Shown here: positions 25,401 through 38,016 of the stretch, one piece after another | Numbering within the stretch: the stretch's first letter is position 1 | Layout: the number at the start of each line of letters is the position of its first letter | Origin: Mugil cephalus | Taxonomy: Eukaryota > Chordata > Actinopteri > Mugiliformes > Mugilidae | Length of the DNA: 64,000 bases | NCBI RefSeq assembly: GCF_022458985.1 | Contig: NC_061774.1 | Location: forward strand, 8,608,616 to 8,672,615 | Reading direction: 5' to 3' | Notes under the pieces: generated by a model | Told to the model about the DNA's origin: nothing | Databases searched by the model: none | The model's input: only the letters and a program-made list of their open reading frames with translations | Translations under genes and position numbers: made by a program

Positions 25401-28400
25401 ACCTTGTGGCTTAAATCCAAACGACACCTCACCGTAGCCGTCCTCCAAATCACACATCACATCAATGTCTACTTTCGTTATAACACACAAATTAATGTGA
25501 AGACATGGCGAGTACGCATTTAGAAAAAAAAAAGGTTTGCAACCTTCTTCGCCTTCGACACTTTGCGTTCCAGTTGTGAGCAATGAGGGGCTTGGAGGTC
25601 GAATTGCATTTCAAAAGAAGCTTACACAGTCTCTCACAGGAAAATCTATTTAACCTCTGCTATGAGACCTATGGGGTCTCATAATTTCAAAGCAAGTCTT
25701 CTCTGTATCATGGTATTGTGTGCCTGTGGTGTTTCCGGCGCGAGGGCTAACCTGTGGTCCGTGAGGATGGAGACGGCCAGAGGGTGGCTGGAGCAATACG
25801 CCAGGTACAGAGTCTTGATCTGACACATCAGGTTTAAGTAGCAGCCCGCCACTCGCTGCTGCCCCTCTGGGACCCTGGGAAAGTCAGAGAAACGGAGAAA
25901 ATGTCAGGGGAAAAGAAAGCAGCAGGAATTGGACAGGAAAGGAAATAGCAGCTAATCAATGATTTACCAACTGGATATTATTTTGGGTGCGTTACGTTCT
26001 AGTGACATTTGTACTAACAGGTGAAATACAAACCTGGCAGAATATAGTTATGTGAAGTATTTTCTCAGCGTAACAATAGTGTAGTATCTCAAGCAGTACC
26101 TGCAAGGTCCCACATTACATTAAACAGCCCCTTTTAGACCATACACTCTTCATACACGCTCACACTCCTGCTGGTCATTTTCTCATTTCCCAAGGCTGCC
26201 ATTTGTTTGCAGCAGTGGTGTGGTAGATGTCAAAGATGTCCAACCAGCGCACCAAATGCACCAAAAGACATTCAGCCCCTGTGTCCGAAATCGTTCACCC
26301 ACTTACTTATGCACAGTTAATGACGTCACTGCTGTGGCGTCATTACGTGTCAGACTGCCGCGGCTCCCCAGGTTATCCCATTATAATGTACACACGAATA
26401 AAACGTGATGATTTTGTAAACAAACATGTGCGATGCTGACGAAATAAAAAATAAAATTATGTTTGGGAAAAAAAAAAATAAATAAAAAATGTGTCTCACA
26501 AACAGCCACCATCGGCCGCGCTGCTAGAGATGCAATGCATGATGGGATATCCACCACCTGTTGAGCAACCATTGGATGGTCGCTACATTGCTACTACGCA
26601 ATGCTTTATGTTGAATTTTGAATCCCCTATGTAGGGCATAGAATTCGGACACCACAACAAAATGGCCTAACCCCTGTATAAAGCCCTACACAGGCAGTAT
26701 TTAGGTGTTAGGGGCCAATTTCGGACACAGCCAGTGTTTCGCTAACAGTATTTTTTTTTAGTCTCTGCATACTTATATTTCTAGCACGCTGAAATGAAAA
26801 GGAAGCGATGTCTGGAAGAAGGAAGTGATTGCAAAAACAAAATGAAGCATAGTCAGCATTGCTAAACACATTGCTGAACATGTGCAGTGTAGGACGTTAG
26901 TTAAAAAAAGACTAAAATAATGTTGCATGCCATTCTGACTGACAGGAAGGGGTGTCCTGAACGACTTACTTGGTACATTCCTCCAAAGCTAAACACAGCC
27001 CTTGCTGGAAGGTAAGAATCTCCTCCAGGTTTCCACACAGTGTGGCGCTGTCGGCACTGTTCAGTCTGAATACAAACACAATACAAGAGTCAGAGACAAC
27101 GATGACTGAGAAACAAGAACACTTACTTCTACCTACAGACGCTGATTCCATATGTACTGTAATTGGGATTAAGATGCTGACATACAATTAAGCTAAAGGA
27201 TTTCTGTCTTGAGTGAGCACTAATAGGTTGTTACAGCTCCTTATCGTTGCTCTTACTTGTCGCTGGCTTGCAGGGGCCGTAGGTAGCAGCTCAGCACTGT
27301 TTGTAATTCTTTGACAAACTCCCGCTCGTGGTCCAGGATGTCCTGTACGACCTTCAAAAGCAGCACAATGGGCAGAACATACAATGTAGTCAAAATCCAG
27401 AAAAACAAAGCATTTCCTAAAAGAACAGGAAGTTCTGCTAGAGCACGCTAATAATCACAGCAATAAATAATAATACTTCATTGATAGTTTTATCATGGAA
27501 AGATAAAAGAGAGCAGTGCCGAGCTACTTAAGTACTATGTTATATACTATATTATAGCCTTATAGTATTTTTTAGGTCATAACGGGAAAAAAGCATATAA
27601 ATACAAAAAAAAACTACATGCAATAAAAACTAGTGAGACAGTAAGAAAACCATCTCTGAAACCGCATTCTGGCCTTTATTGTGACTTTATTTTTTCCAGC
27701 GGAGACAGACATTAAATAAATTAGAGATGCCCCAGTCAAGTTTTTCTGCCCTCTGACTCAATACTGATCTTTTGATATTTAGTTTCGGTCGATCTGCGTC
27801 CTGATCTGATCCTCCCGTGGAGATTCATAAAGACTTTTCTTAACTCACTTGTATTCTCCTAGATGACTTGTGCACCATGCGACTGGATAAAGTCCAATAA
27901 ACAGGGCTGTCAAAGATAATGCAGTGAGGAGGGGGTAGCTGCAGACAGCCTGCGTTCTGTGCTACAGGAATTGGCTGGTTTAACTCTGTAACTCCCTCTC
28001 AGTGACTTTTCTTTTAAATCCAGCGTTCATTGTTCGTTGATGTAGTTTCAGCGCAGCCTTTGCCTGAGGGTATTTCGTTTGTGTCAAGTTGGCAGGACTG
28101 AATAACGATCTCCTACCACCTCGTCAAACATCCACACTGCAGACTAACTTCATTTTCCAGAGCAAAGTACTTTGTTTGTAACTTTGGGGCTTAGCAAAGA
28201 AGAGGACTAAGATGTTCTCTGGAGTTACAAGGACGTGGGTTTGGTTTACGGCAGACTAAAAATCCAAACCTACAAAAGATCGGACTTCACTGAGTGAGAG
28301 TTTTGAGAAGACGTTTCGTAGCTTCCTCAGCTCAGAACCGTAGAAGTCCAGTCACCTTTTTTTAAATGCCTTTTGGATTACCGACAGACTTCACAGCCAT

Positions 28401-31400
28401 ATTTCTAGACTAACCCAATAACGCATTCTTAGACTGAATAACTTTTATGAGCTTATTCGTCATTTCACTTTCGATTAGGGCAGGTCAGGGAGAAAACTAA
28501 CTCCGATGACAGTTCAGAAGTAAGAGTCATAAAAAGAACATAATATAAGCTTGTCCTCACCACACTGTAGTAGTTCTTGGTCAGCGGAGTTCCTTTAGGA
28601 GACACTGGCTTGTCTGCAGAGGAGAGGATATTCAAATCTTTAAAGGCTGTGAGAGGAGGTTCACATTAAATACCCAGACACCACTGATCACTTTGTGGTA
28701 TTTCGACAACACAAGAAGGAAAAAATTTTTTTTTTTTAAATTTAAAAATTAAAATCCTTTTAAGGAAATGTATTGCCATTGTAGTTCTACTTAAGTTACA
28801 GCATAATTTTATTTCACATTCTTTCCGATACATGGTTTTATTCAGACACACGTGTTTTTAAGTATTGTTATGGTACGGATGATTTCATATGTACTGTTCT
28901 GGTTACACATAACATTATAACCACCTTCCTATAATTGTGTAGGTCTCCAAAACAGTTGTGACTCATCAGATAATGGACAATGGACAACTGAGTCCTGTGG
29001 TGTTTGGCAACACAGTGTTGTTAGTGGGGGTCTTTGGGTCCTATGAAATCCAAAAGGTGTTGAATAAAGACACTCCTTGATGATTTCAAGAAATTCTACA
29101 AGTCCAGTTGCCTTTATTCAACACCTTTTGGATTACCATGACCTGGAGGACTGAGAACCTTCACAGACATTAGGATCCTACGGGTTGAGGGGAGGGGCCT
29201 CTGCGGATCATCCCACAGATACTTGATCAGTTTGGGATCTAGTGAATTTGGAGACCAGGTCAACACCTTGTGCTGTTTCTCATGTTTTTATAGTTGTTCC
29301 TAAACCATTTGTGTGTGTGTGTCTGTGTCAGGCTGCATCCTGCTGGGGGTGGCTGCTGTCATAAAGAAGTGTCACTGCTATGGGGTGGGGGTGCCTGGTC
29401 TGGTCTAGGTGGGTGCTACAGGTCCAAGTAACATCCACATGAATGAATGCCAGGCCCAAACGTTTCCCAGCAGAACACTGAATTGTCATACGATGATCAA
29501 CGTTATTTACGTCTCCTTCTGGTGGTCATAATGTTGTGGCTATCCAAAAAGCGTTTTGAGAAGATGTTTCGCCACTCATCCTGAGGAACTCCGTAGCTTT
29601 TTCAGTTCTAAGGGACTGGTGGGAACTTTGAGATTTAAATAAGGAACTGTGGGTAACACCCGTCGGAAACTTGCTTGACCAGAAAATGGTGCAATTAATT
29701 TCCATTAACGACTAGATACTTAACAGGCGTTGAGGGTGGGGACTGTTTGTCCCTGTTTTCTTTCCCTATGACAACAGCTTTTTTTTTTTTTTTTTTTTTT
29801 AAACGTGTTATGGATATACCATGACCTGAATGACTGAACTGAACCTTTCGTGGACTATGTTGGGTCTGATCAGTGTCTATAGTTGATGTTTATCAGTATA
29901 GCTTGTCTTTAAATAGGAACAAGTCCACTACACCATGAATGCTCTTCAAAAACAGAGCACTAAACGCAAATTACTCAAAAATTTATTTTCCTTGTTGGAC
30001 ACTAAGGAAAGTGTAATCTAATGACAGCACACTTCTACTCACCACAGGGTTTGATCTCGCGGACGTAGTTGCTGGGAAACCAGCCGGTCTTGCCGTTGAG
30101 CATGCCCTCCCACCATCCCCCTTCCTCCTGCCGCGTCACAAGTATTAATTCGCCTTTCTCGAACGACAGCTCGTCCTCGTTGTTCTGCTTGAAGTTGAAG
30201 CGGGCCTTTACCCTCAGCTGCCCTCCGCCACCGTTCTCAGACATTTCCTGGTGGAGAGAAAATCAGGTGTGAGCGTGTGCAGTTTGCTTACAAAGGCATG
30301 TCACTATATTTACATAGCACACATTTATTATTTCCTACATTGTGGATTAATACTGCAAAACTATTCTTCACAGTAGCCACCTATTGCCTTGATGACAGGC
30401 TACTTACACACTCTCAATCAGCTTCATCAGTTAGTCCCCTGGTGTGACTTGCAAGAGTGAATTTATGGAATTTCTATCTTTCTTAAAGTGTTTGACACCA
30501 CGAGTTGTGTTGGCCAGAGGGAGGGTTGGTACGGTTCTCTACAGGAAAGAGCCTAAATAGTTTGACTGTGGTTCTAGACCATATTAGGCAAGAAAGATCC
30601 AACTAAGCAAGGGAAAAACAACAGTTCATGATAACTGTAAAACATTAAGCTTAATGTGGAGGAAGTGTGATGGTGCGGCCGTGCTTTGCTGATGGCACTG
30701 TCATTTATTCAAAATACAAGGTACACTAAACCAGCATGGCTACCACATCACTCTGCAGTGACATGCCATCATCAGGGACCATTACTGGGACCTTTGTTTG
30801 TTTTGGAACAGGACAATGACCTCAAACGCACCTCCAGGATATGTAAGGACGATCTGACCAAGAAATCTGAACAACACCTAAAGCTGATTGAGAGAATGTC
30901 AAGAGTGTGCAAAGCTGTCAAAGCAAAATATGCCTACTAAGAATAGTACCAGATATAAAACATAATGTGAACACATCACGTAATTTTATGTGTTGTGGAA
31001 AATAATACAAAAGAATTGTGAATGAGAACATGAGTCCAACGTGAATTGTGTGGTGTATAAAAAACACTGGCTCCATCCTTGACCTGAGCATCGACTGTTC
31101 TTTATCTAATTATTTCTTCATTGCTAAGAGTTGCATGCGTGGATATGAAGTCATCTGGAGAAAGGCAGAACTACAAATCAAAACAGAACCAAACTGGACT
31201 TCAAGCAGCTACAGAAGGAGGCCGTACCACGGATTTGGATTGTCTGCGCAGAGAGCCTTTTGATTTGGCAGAGGACAGCGTATGTGAAGATGTCGCCTGA
31301 CTAGGAGAGGAAGCGCTGGGCTGTGAACATCTCTCAGGAGTACAATCTGTGGACACACACAAAAGAAACATGGAAAGTCATATTTTAGTTTTTTTTTTTA

Positions 31401-34400
31401 ACCCTTGGGCGTGCGCTCATCCCACAAACCTCACCTTGAACACACGCGCACACACAAACACACAAACACAAACACACAGTGACAGTTCTTGGAGGTGCAC
31501 ATAGTTTGGGGGCTGACAACTTGACGATAATTCATGTGAGTACGGTCCATTTCTCTTGCACCGCCCCAGGACAGTGAACACACACACAGAGGCTACAAAT
31601 TTACAATTCCTCCCAGAATAATGTGATTCAACCAAAACTGACACGCAGCTCCAAAGAAAGATCAAGCAGCTGTAGAGCAACAGAAAAGCACTTTCATCCT
31701 TTGCATCGTGTGTGCGTGTGCACTCACTTGCATGCTTATCAGGTACACCAGTGAAAACCACTGCATTCTGGCGCTGCGCTAAATCTCCGCACACAACCAA
31801 ATGTTTAGTTAACGTTGAGACAACATGAGACAGGTGTACGTGCGCACGTGTTTGCGTTATTTAGCCGAGCCAAGCGGACTGAAATCGGGCTGCCAAAATA
31901 ATAGAGACGGGGGACGGAATCGCTATAAACGTCCAAAATAAAAAGCCAGCTGAGTCGACAGCCCTCTCGGCCGCCTTAACCTTCAAGAAGCTGAGATGCA
32001 GTGCAGCCCTGTTATATTAGAATGTGTGTGTTTTCACTCGTGTACCAAACGGAGGGGCAAGTGAGGGCATTTGTCAGCGATCAGTACGCGTTGGCACGGC
32101 AAATATGTTCGCGATGACTAAGTGACACATTCGGACCAAATACCCTCTCCCCGTATGCGAGGCTGCATTTCAGGGAGTGACTTGCGAAGAAAATGAAAAG
32201 AAAATTTATGACACCAACACCAAACCTCTCTACGGTGTCATCACTCAGCCACTGCAGCAGAAGAACTGTGATTTAGGGTCAGTGGTTGCCATCTGTCCTC
32301 CGGCGCTAGAGCGCAGCTCTGGAAACGCTCTGACGGCGGTATCAATTTTGTTGCCAGTGTTCAGTTGGAAAATGACACACGGCAAGCGCTGCAAACCTCT
32401 TGCGTGCTAACGGGCCACAAGCACTCGGTGAAGAGTGTCTGTCAAACACGTGAACTGGAGGTTAGCCGAGTCTACGGGCTAAGCCCTGGGAAAATTACAG
32501 AAAAATTAAAAACGAGTGAACAAAATTCAAGTTGAATGAAGAGTTCGGCTCAAAGGTTTTGACACTGCCTTTCGTCTAGTTGTATTTCACGAGGAGTCTA
32601 TGCAACAGATTCACAACTGCTGTCCATATGCTGAGATGCGCGGGTGGATCGGACCGAAGCGCAAGCGGCACAGTGTGATTCAAAGGACAGCGAAAGCCGT
32701 GACAGGTGGAGCTCACGCATGTCACCCCCCCACACACAGAGAAGCCTAATAAGTCCCTCAGTCAGCTGACTCGGTTGTTACCACCGTTATCCTTATGTGG
32801 ACACAATATTCGCAGCACTTTGCCCTGAACGGGTAAATGCCGAGCACAGAAACAGGAGATCTCAAATAACACTGCCCTGTTATGTTTGCTCACATCGACT
32901 AACTTATGACTAATCCACGCCAAATCAAGTTGGCTCATGACGAACAACTGCCGGGCATGGCTGGCCTTTAAAGGGTTTGCATATCAGTCAGGGACCTGAC
33001 AGGATTCCGGTCCATATCTCACACTGTGGCACGCTCCTCCATTTCAGTGCATGAATAATGATCAGAGCATTTTAAAACATTTTGCCCACTTTGGAAGATT
33101 TGACCAATTTACTGCACAAGTAATGATAGTTGAAAGCGAAATCAAAAGGCTGAAGTGAAAAATTGCCAATAGCTTCTTAATTCCAGATGTCTGGGTAATG
33201 GACTAGTAGTCGAAGAAGATAAGCTGAAGACGTCACACAATGTTCTGTCAACTAATCATATAAATAAACAGTATGTGCTGTGGTGCTAATATCCCACAAG
33301 TGACGTATCCCACAAGACTGTTTACACACAGGAAAGCTGCAAACACATGTTCCCAATGGATCACTATGCACCTATTACAAAGCATTAAGAGGTGGCAGAC
33401 AATGACTAAATAAATGTAAGGCGGCTAGTTCAGCTAGTTCTGTGGCAGCTGCATGTGAGTTGCTGGATGTAGACCTCTTCAATGCCCCCAAACAAGGACT
33501 CTTGATTAAACCAATCAGTCCCAAATTGCTGCAGTGCTGCCGCATTGTAAATTATTTCATGCCATGTACCTTATTGTAGATATTGAGAAGGGAGTGCAGG
33601 TCCCTGTCAACGCTCATATTCTCACATTTTACCTCATAACGGAGCATAATCCGAATGCACAGAAAACACAGTGAATCTGGATATTGTACGGGGCGCATTG
33701 GGCCAAGGATGCACATGAGGAAATATGGCACACAGCGTGACACCGACACACACTGCCATGACAGCTGCCGCTCCACCACAAACCCAGTCATGATTTGTAA
33801 CGGTTCCTCGGACAAAACCAAAAACGTATGACACACAATAACTCTGGTCTTTTTTGAGGAACATACATACGGCATGAGACCTCATCGGGACAATACACAT
33901 ATATAATTACAGGAACTCTGTATTGATAGTTGAAGGTCCTTTACTGGAAAATCTACACCATGGAGGGCAATGAAAAGGCATTTCATCAAGACCTCTACTG
34001 AATTAATGTTCTTTTTTCATGACATTAGATGTTAGATAAACACATCCTTAACTATCAAACTGCAAATGGGGAATTTATTGAAATGTACTAGAGAATGAAA
34101 TATGTCAAACTGCAAACCTCTTACCTTGTGTGGCAAAGTTGACTGCCAGCAAAGTTGTTAGGACCTTGCCAAAATTCTCGCCAGTGTATAAACACTCTGG
34201 TTCAAACCCCTGGAAAAAAAACGATGGAGAGGAGAATCAGACCAAAGAGCCATACATACTGGGATCCAGAAGAATAAATCACTGATTAAACAGATCTGAG
34301 TAGTAATGCTTTGTAAGTGGGCTCAAGCTGAAAGAGAGTCTCTGACTCCAGGTTGCAGCACAGACAATGGAAAGACACACACGCACACACACACTGAAAT

Positions 34401-37332
34401 GCACACAGGGATTTGAATAAGCCTGCAACAAGACAGAGATAAAAACTGGCATGCTGAGCATGACCCATATTTTACGACTTAGTGGTTCCGTAATAAAATA
34501 GACAGCACTCGATTCATCTGCGAGTCACTGTTCACTCGCGTGCGCATCACAAACGCGCACCCTCTTGCTCGCTCGCTCAGTCGCCCGGTGTCAGACACCT
34601 ATCTTCTTTCCTCTCACAGATAAGGTTTCACAATTTAAATAAAACATCATAAATATAGAGTTTGAGTATTTGAATAACACAGGTCACAAGTTACGCAGAA
34701 CCTCAGCCAGTATTAAGTGTGACCACTACTTATCTGGACATATGATCAGCCTCAGGGTCAACATGACCACCAAGATTTACTCTGATTTCATTTCGCAGAA
34801 GAACAAAATGTTTACGTCGTCATTGGCAGACCTGAAGAAAGTCAGATGCTCCAGTTAAACAAACAAGGGAGAAATGAATTTTGGTACTGAGCTCTGGGCC
34901 ATGGTTGGGCTGGGTAGTTAAAAAGAGTCATGTCATAAATACACGTTTCTCTAAACGGCTGTAGTACAATATAAAATTAGAGTAAACAAATCCTCAAGAA
35001 GAAAAAAAAAATCTCAGGTCATGAACAGTAATTGGTGCTTCCTCTTTCTGTATCTCGGAGGAGAAGTGAAAGCAGTATGACTGCCTCGTTTAGTCACAGG
35101 ACAAACAGACAGTATGCGTTTTAGCAGAAAAGCAGAAAAAGAAAGAAAAAAGTCCCGCGACGATGATCACATCGCTGTCCAGAGGATGGGCAGGGTGCGC
35201 CTTAGTGCCACAGGCATTCCCTGGCTGATGCATTTGACAGCATCTCTCCCCAAAAAAAAAAAAAAAAACTTCTGCCCATGAGCTACTGGCTGGCCACAGA
35301 AGGTCTAATTATGGGCTAAGGTTGGTTGCTGGATGAAAGCAAAGGGGACCTCCCAGACATAACAAGCCAGCTGGGTACAACTACTGCACCGCTTGACTGT
35401 GCAGAGAACCACGCTTGCTGACTCAATCAGCTGTTCAAAGAAACCAACTAACGTGATTCAAGACCAGAAAAGATTATTTTTAAAGCCGGACCAGTCATTA
35501 ATGTCCAAGTGGTGGTGCTCGCAAACAGGCTGGTGCAGAGACGGAGTAAACTCCCAACATCTGGACATGATTTGCCCCATTCCAATATTAGAAGATCGTT
35601 TGGGAGAAGTTTAACTTGCAGCAACAAAAATAAATAAATAAATAAATAAGCAAACAACTACTGCTATTAGTTACTGGAGCATAAAACAGAATGTGGATTT
35701 ATAAGGAAGTAAACACAGTTCAAAACTTAGTTGTGGTCATTTAAAAACAGAGAGTGAGGTCATAAGTGTCGGCAGCCCCCTTTCTCACCGGTCAGAGGGA
35801 GTGAGGCACACCATGCCTGTTTATATGGCTCACTCCACATGGAGCATACACAGAGAGCATATGCCAGCAGGGTAAGCAGATCACAACACAGGAGTGTGTT
35901 CAAATCTTTCTTGTGGGCTGCAGCAGGCTAAAAGGGCTAAGTCAGGAGATGGTGATAGAGAAAGGTCAGCCCACGTCCAAACACCCAACACAAAAGTTGA
36001 CAGACACTGTGAGGCAACTTACCTCCACTTTCAGGGTCGAGCATCCTCTCAAAAACTCCTTTATGTTGGAAACGCAGTCGGCTTCAGTCCTCGGATCCTG
36101 GCAGTACTGAGCAGACGAAATAAATATATAAACACATAGCTCGGCTTAGTATGCCAAACAAGACATCTGACACAAACACGCATCAGGCGCCTCGGGACGT
36201 GGCACGCTGTTGTCACACTGGCCACGCGTAAAAGCCCTTAAAGTAACGCTGTTTAGGCAATCTGAGCGCGGTAACCTACAAAATAACTGTGGACTGCGTC
36301 TCCTTCATGCACACATAGCCATTAACGCCACTGGAAACGTCAAAGTGGCCATTTTTGATCGAGACTTCCGCTTACTTTGCAACCTTTCAAAATAATTGTT
36401 TTTTTCCCAAATTCAATTAACTCGTGAAAATATTTTAGAAAGCAATAATAAACTAGTTCGCTGTTCTGAGGCCGGGTTGTTTAATTTAAATTCAACGAGT
36501 GTCTGGCACAGAGAAGGGATGTAAAACCAGTCATAAAAGTGAGTGGTCTGAGGGAGAAGTTACTGCTTCCGGTTTTGTCTTAGCTGTTAAAGCCTGTATG
36601 GGGGGGTGAAGAGGGGGGGCGCCTTTAGAAGGAAGTGACGACCGATCTTTGCAACTGTTATTTATCATTACCAAGTGTGACATCTTAACAACTAAACACA
36701 AGTTATACACGTCCATAAAGTTGAACAGCTCTTTAAAAAAAACGTCCCCCAGATCCCTTTTTGTGATCGCTTTATCTTCACCCAGTGTTTCGTGCACTCT
36801 CCTGCTACTGAAGTTGTCCTGTTTTGGTGGGTGTTCACACCGACACACTCATGTCAAGAATGCGGAACATTTATGTCGCTTCGCAGGAAACCACATCTCG
36901 AAATCTCTCGTCTGAAAAACTAGACCTGGCGACCAAACGTTGCCGTAGTTGGAAGCGCCGCAACAAAGCGCACAGCAGGCGAGTATTAAAACTTCACGGC
37001 TCGAGTTGGGTGATCCACACACACACACAAAAAAAAAATGCAAGGCCCGCTGCAGGCAGAAGTTCCTGTCGGTATCACTTTCATCAAACCCCTCCCTTCA
37101 CGTCGCCGAGAACCAGGCGATCATTTTGCACTTTGTTGACTTAAATTAACCACGGTAAGTAACTCACCTTGGGCGTGAAGCCAGGTATGAGCCGCTCCGT
37201 GAGCTTACACAGGACGACCCCATCCTTCAGCGATGTTTTCAAAAACTCCTCCGGGTCCGCTATGTTCTTTTTAGGCGAGCTGAGCACTCCCAGTGATATC
37301 AACCACGTTACCGTCTGCTCCTCTGGATTCAT
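10734..37332 (-). CDS. arhgef6: Rho guanine nucleotide exchange factor 6 (alpha-PIX / Cool-2)
   Basis: There are 21 coding exons (minus strand, first to last): 37168-37332, 36023-36106, 34125-34209, 31228-31346, 30043-30247, 28561-28613, 27257-27351, 26970-27065, 25752-25874, 23361-23499, 23083-23142, 21694-21840, 20234-20320, 18932-19013, 17727-17842, 17366-17539, 12196-12295, 11671-11757, 11438-11537, 11161-11215, 10734-10856. All junctions keep phase, giving 764 residues (human is about 776). Domains: calponin-homology at 1-111 ([17 protein letters not shown]); SH3 near 160-215 ([27 protein letters not shown]), which in PIX proteins binds PAK; DH at about 237-410; PH at about 410-550 ([12 protein letters not shown]). 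The [14 protein letters not shown] segment (about 575-600) precedes the GIT-binding region and a C-terminal coiled coil (690-764). It activates Rac1/Cdc42 at adhesions and synapses. The alpha rather than beta paralog is chosen from the N-terminus and synteny. Confidence 0.96.
12337..12377. repeat. (CA)n microsatellite
   Basis: A near-perfect AC array in an arhgef6 intron, 40 bp from the exon ending at 12295. Confidence 0.95.
15151..15266. repeat. Two (CA)n microsatellites
   Basis: Arrays at 15151-15184 (with CG interruptions) and 15223-15266 are separated by about 40 bp of C-rich sequence. Confidence 0.9.
16440..16506. repeat. Compound (TA)n/(CA)n microsatellite
   Basis: Alternating TATA and CACA blocks in an arhgef6 intron. 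Confidence 0.9.
19134..19701. mobile_element. hAT-type non-autonomous element (MITE) with 8-bp target duplication
   Basis: The left end CAGTGCCGTCGTTAGGC (19134-19150) and the inverted right end GCCTAGCGACGCCCCTG (19685-19701) form terminal inverted repeats starting CAG(G/T)G, the hAT pattern. They are flanked by a perfect 8-bp direct repeat, GGATCTTA, at 19126-19133 and 19702-19709, the hAT target-site duplication length. The 568-bp interior has no transposase frame. It is inserted in the arhgef6 intron between the exons at 18932-19013 and 20234-20320. Confidence 0.85.
21535..21605 (+). repeat. End fragment of inverted-repeat element family A
   Basis: It begins with a cacCGATCAGGCATAACATTA-type end and continues with 'gccaccttcct', matching the starts of the copies at 55789 and 61499. 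Only about 70 bp remain. Confidence 0.6.
23785..24165 (-). mobile_element. Inverted-repeat element family A, full-length copy, reverse orientation
   Basis: It begins ACACCAATCAGCCACAACAT and ends GGATTATGGTCATAATGTTA, giving inverted ends around 'cataacattatgaccacc'. The right half (24075-24165) is the reverse complement of the left half of the copy at 55789, including the block equivalent to 'gaatggacatggg'. There is no coding sequence. It is a non-autonomous DNA element; I do not assign a superfamily. It is in an arhgef6 intron. Confidence 0.65.
24350..24500. repeat. Probable fish interspersed-repeat fragment
   Basis: The phrase around 'ccaagtatatttgtaaacac' and 'aaggaatttgccttggtgtt' is one I know as a high-copy teleost repeat. 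Its class and boundaries are not determinable here. Confidence 0.4.
26276..26732. mobile_element. Short inverted-repeat DNA element (MITE-like)
   Basis: CTGTGTCCGAAAT at 26279-26291 recurs as its reverse complement ATTTCGGACACAG at 26718-26730. The interior is under 460 bp and has no transposase frame. It contains internal partial repeats ('attcggacacc' near 26643). It is intronic in arhgef6. Target duplication is unclear, so the superfamily is left open. Confidence 0.6.
28295..28405. repeat. Fragment of inverted-repeat element family B
   Basis: It contains 'ttttgagaagacgtttcg', 'agaagtccagtcacctt' and 'tgccttttggattaccgaca', phrases repeated at 29047-29180 and 29549-29660. It is a small non-coding fish repeat. 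Confidence 0.5.
28908..29547 (+). mobile_element. Inverted-repeat element family A with a family-B hairpin inserted
   Basis: The left end 'cataacattataaccacctt' (about 28915) and the right end 'ggtggtcataatgttgtggc' (about 29521) are inverted. Inside, 29049-29069 and 29112-29132 form a perfect 21-bp inverted repeat, followed by 'gattaccatgacctgga', belonging to family B. This shows a nested insertion. It is intronic in arhgef6. Confidence 0.65.
29549..29860. repeat. Family-B repeat copy
   Basis: It begins 'gcgttttgagaagatgtttc' and includes 'agggactggtgggaactt'. It ends with 'taccatgacctgaatgactg' near 29818, the same phrases as at 28295 and 29130. A poly-T run is at 29779-29800. Confidence 0.5.
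30430..31010 (+). mobile_element. Tc1-like transposon fragment, decayed
   Basis: Plus-strand frames give [16 protein letters not shown] and RMSRVCKAV near 30815-30915, the 'QDNDPKHTSK' block and C-terminal end of Tc1-type transposases. The 'vhGGGSVMVWG'-type region is traceable near 30655-30680. It is frame-broken and 5'-truncated. It lies in the arhgef6 intron between the SH3 exon and the exon at 31228. Confidence 0.7.
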
Positions 37333-37379
37333 AGCTCCACAAAATGATCATTGCCTAAGCCCGCATTGCTTAAAAATAA

Positions 37380-37630
37380 GTGGCGGCCTGTTCCGTATCA
37401 ATATGCAACTCACATCCGCACTTCTGCTAGAAGTTAAAAAAAGAGGCGGTGGGGGAAGGACGGCGCTGTTTCTACACGCAAAAACTTATGATCACCCCTA
37501 CTGGCAAATCGGCACCTCAACAATAGACACGGCTCTTTTTTTTTCTCTCTCTCTCTCTCTCTGCACAGTAGCACATGCTGGTGGAGAGGAGTTCACCTCA
37601 TATTGTATTACAAGTTGAAACACAGCAAGA
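37380..37630 (-). promoter_or_regulatory. arhgef6: Likely arhgef6 promoter / 5' UTR region
   Basis: This is the sequence upstream of the arhgef6 ATG (37330-37332). I see no TATA box in the usual place. A CT run at 37542-37561 and a purine-rich block at 37438-37460 are present. The call rests on position only. Confidence 0.3.
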
Positions 37631-37894
37631 CTCTGAAAAATCAGATAACTGCTGAGCATCAGCATATCTCACAAGAGAAATATGTATCTTGTACTTGGGA
37701 CATGAGATCTGCGAGTCTGACTTGCAGTTTTTAAACACAAACAGCAACTACTTCATATGTACATGCACCATGGTTCTTGCTAAATGTTTCTGACAATAAG
37801 CTTCATTCACGGTGACTGAATGGTTATTATATTTCCAATAAGGAAGTAAAAGCTGAAAAGCTTAGGGAGGTGAAAAAAAACTGTGACAACCATC

Positions 37895-38016
37895 TCTTTT
37901 CAAAGTCTTTATTGAAATCACAATAAACTGAATCCGAGCCTGGTTCATCCCACATTCAACACGTTCCACTTGAAAGGACTCAGCCGTGCTCTCGGAGGAA
38001 GTCTCTGCGCCAGCAT
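37895..38016 (-). other. Candidate terminal exon of an unassigned minus-strand transcript
   Basis: On the minus strand a good acceptor (pyrimidine tract, then ctttcag at 38017-38023) opens an exon. It ends with AATAAA at plus positions 37908-37913, followed by GT-rich sequence. It is placed as the 3' end of whatever transcript uses the exon at 38712-38804. It is not part of arhgef6, which starts upstream of it at 37332. Confidence 0.4.
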
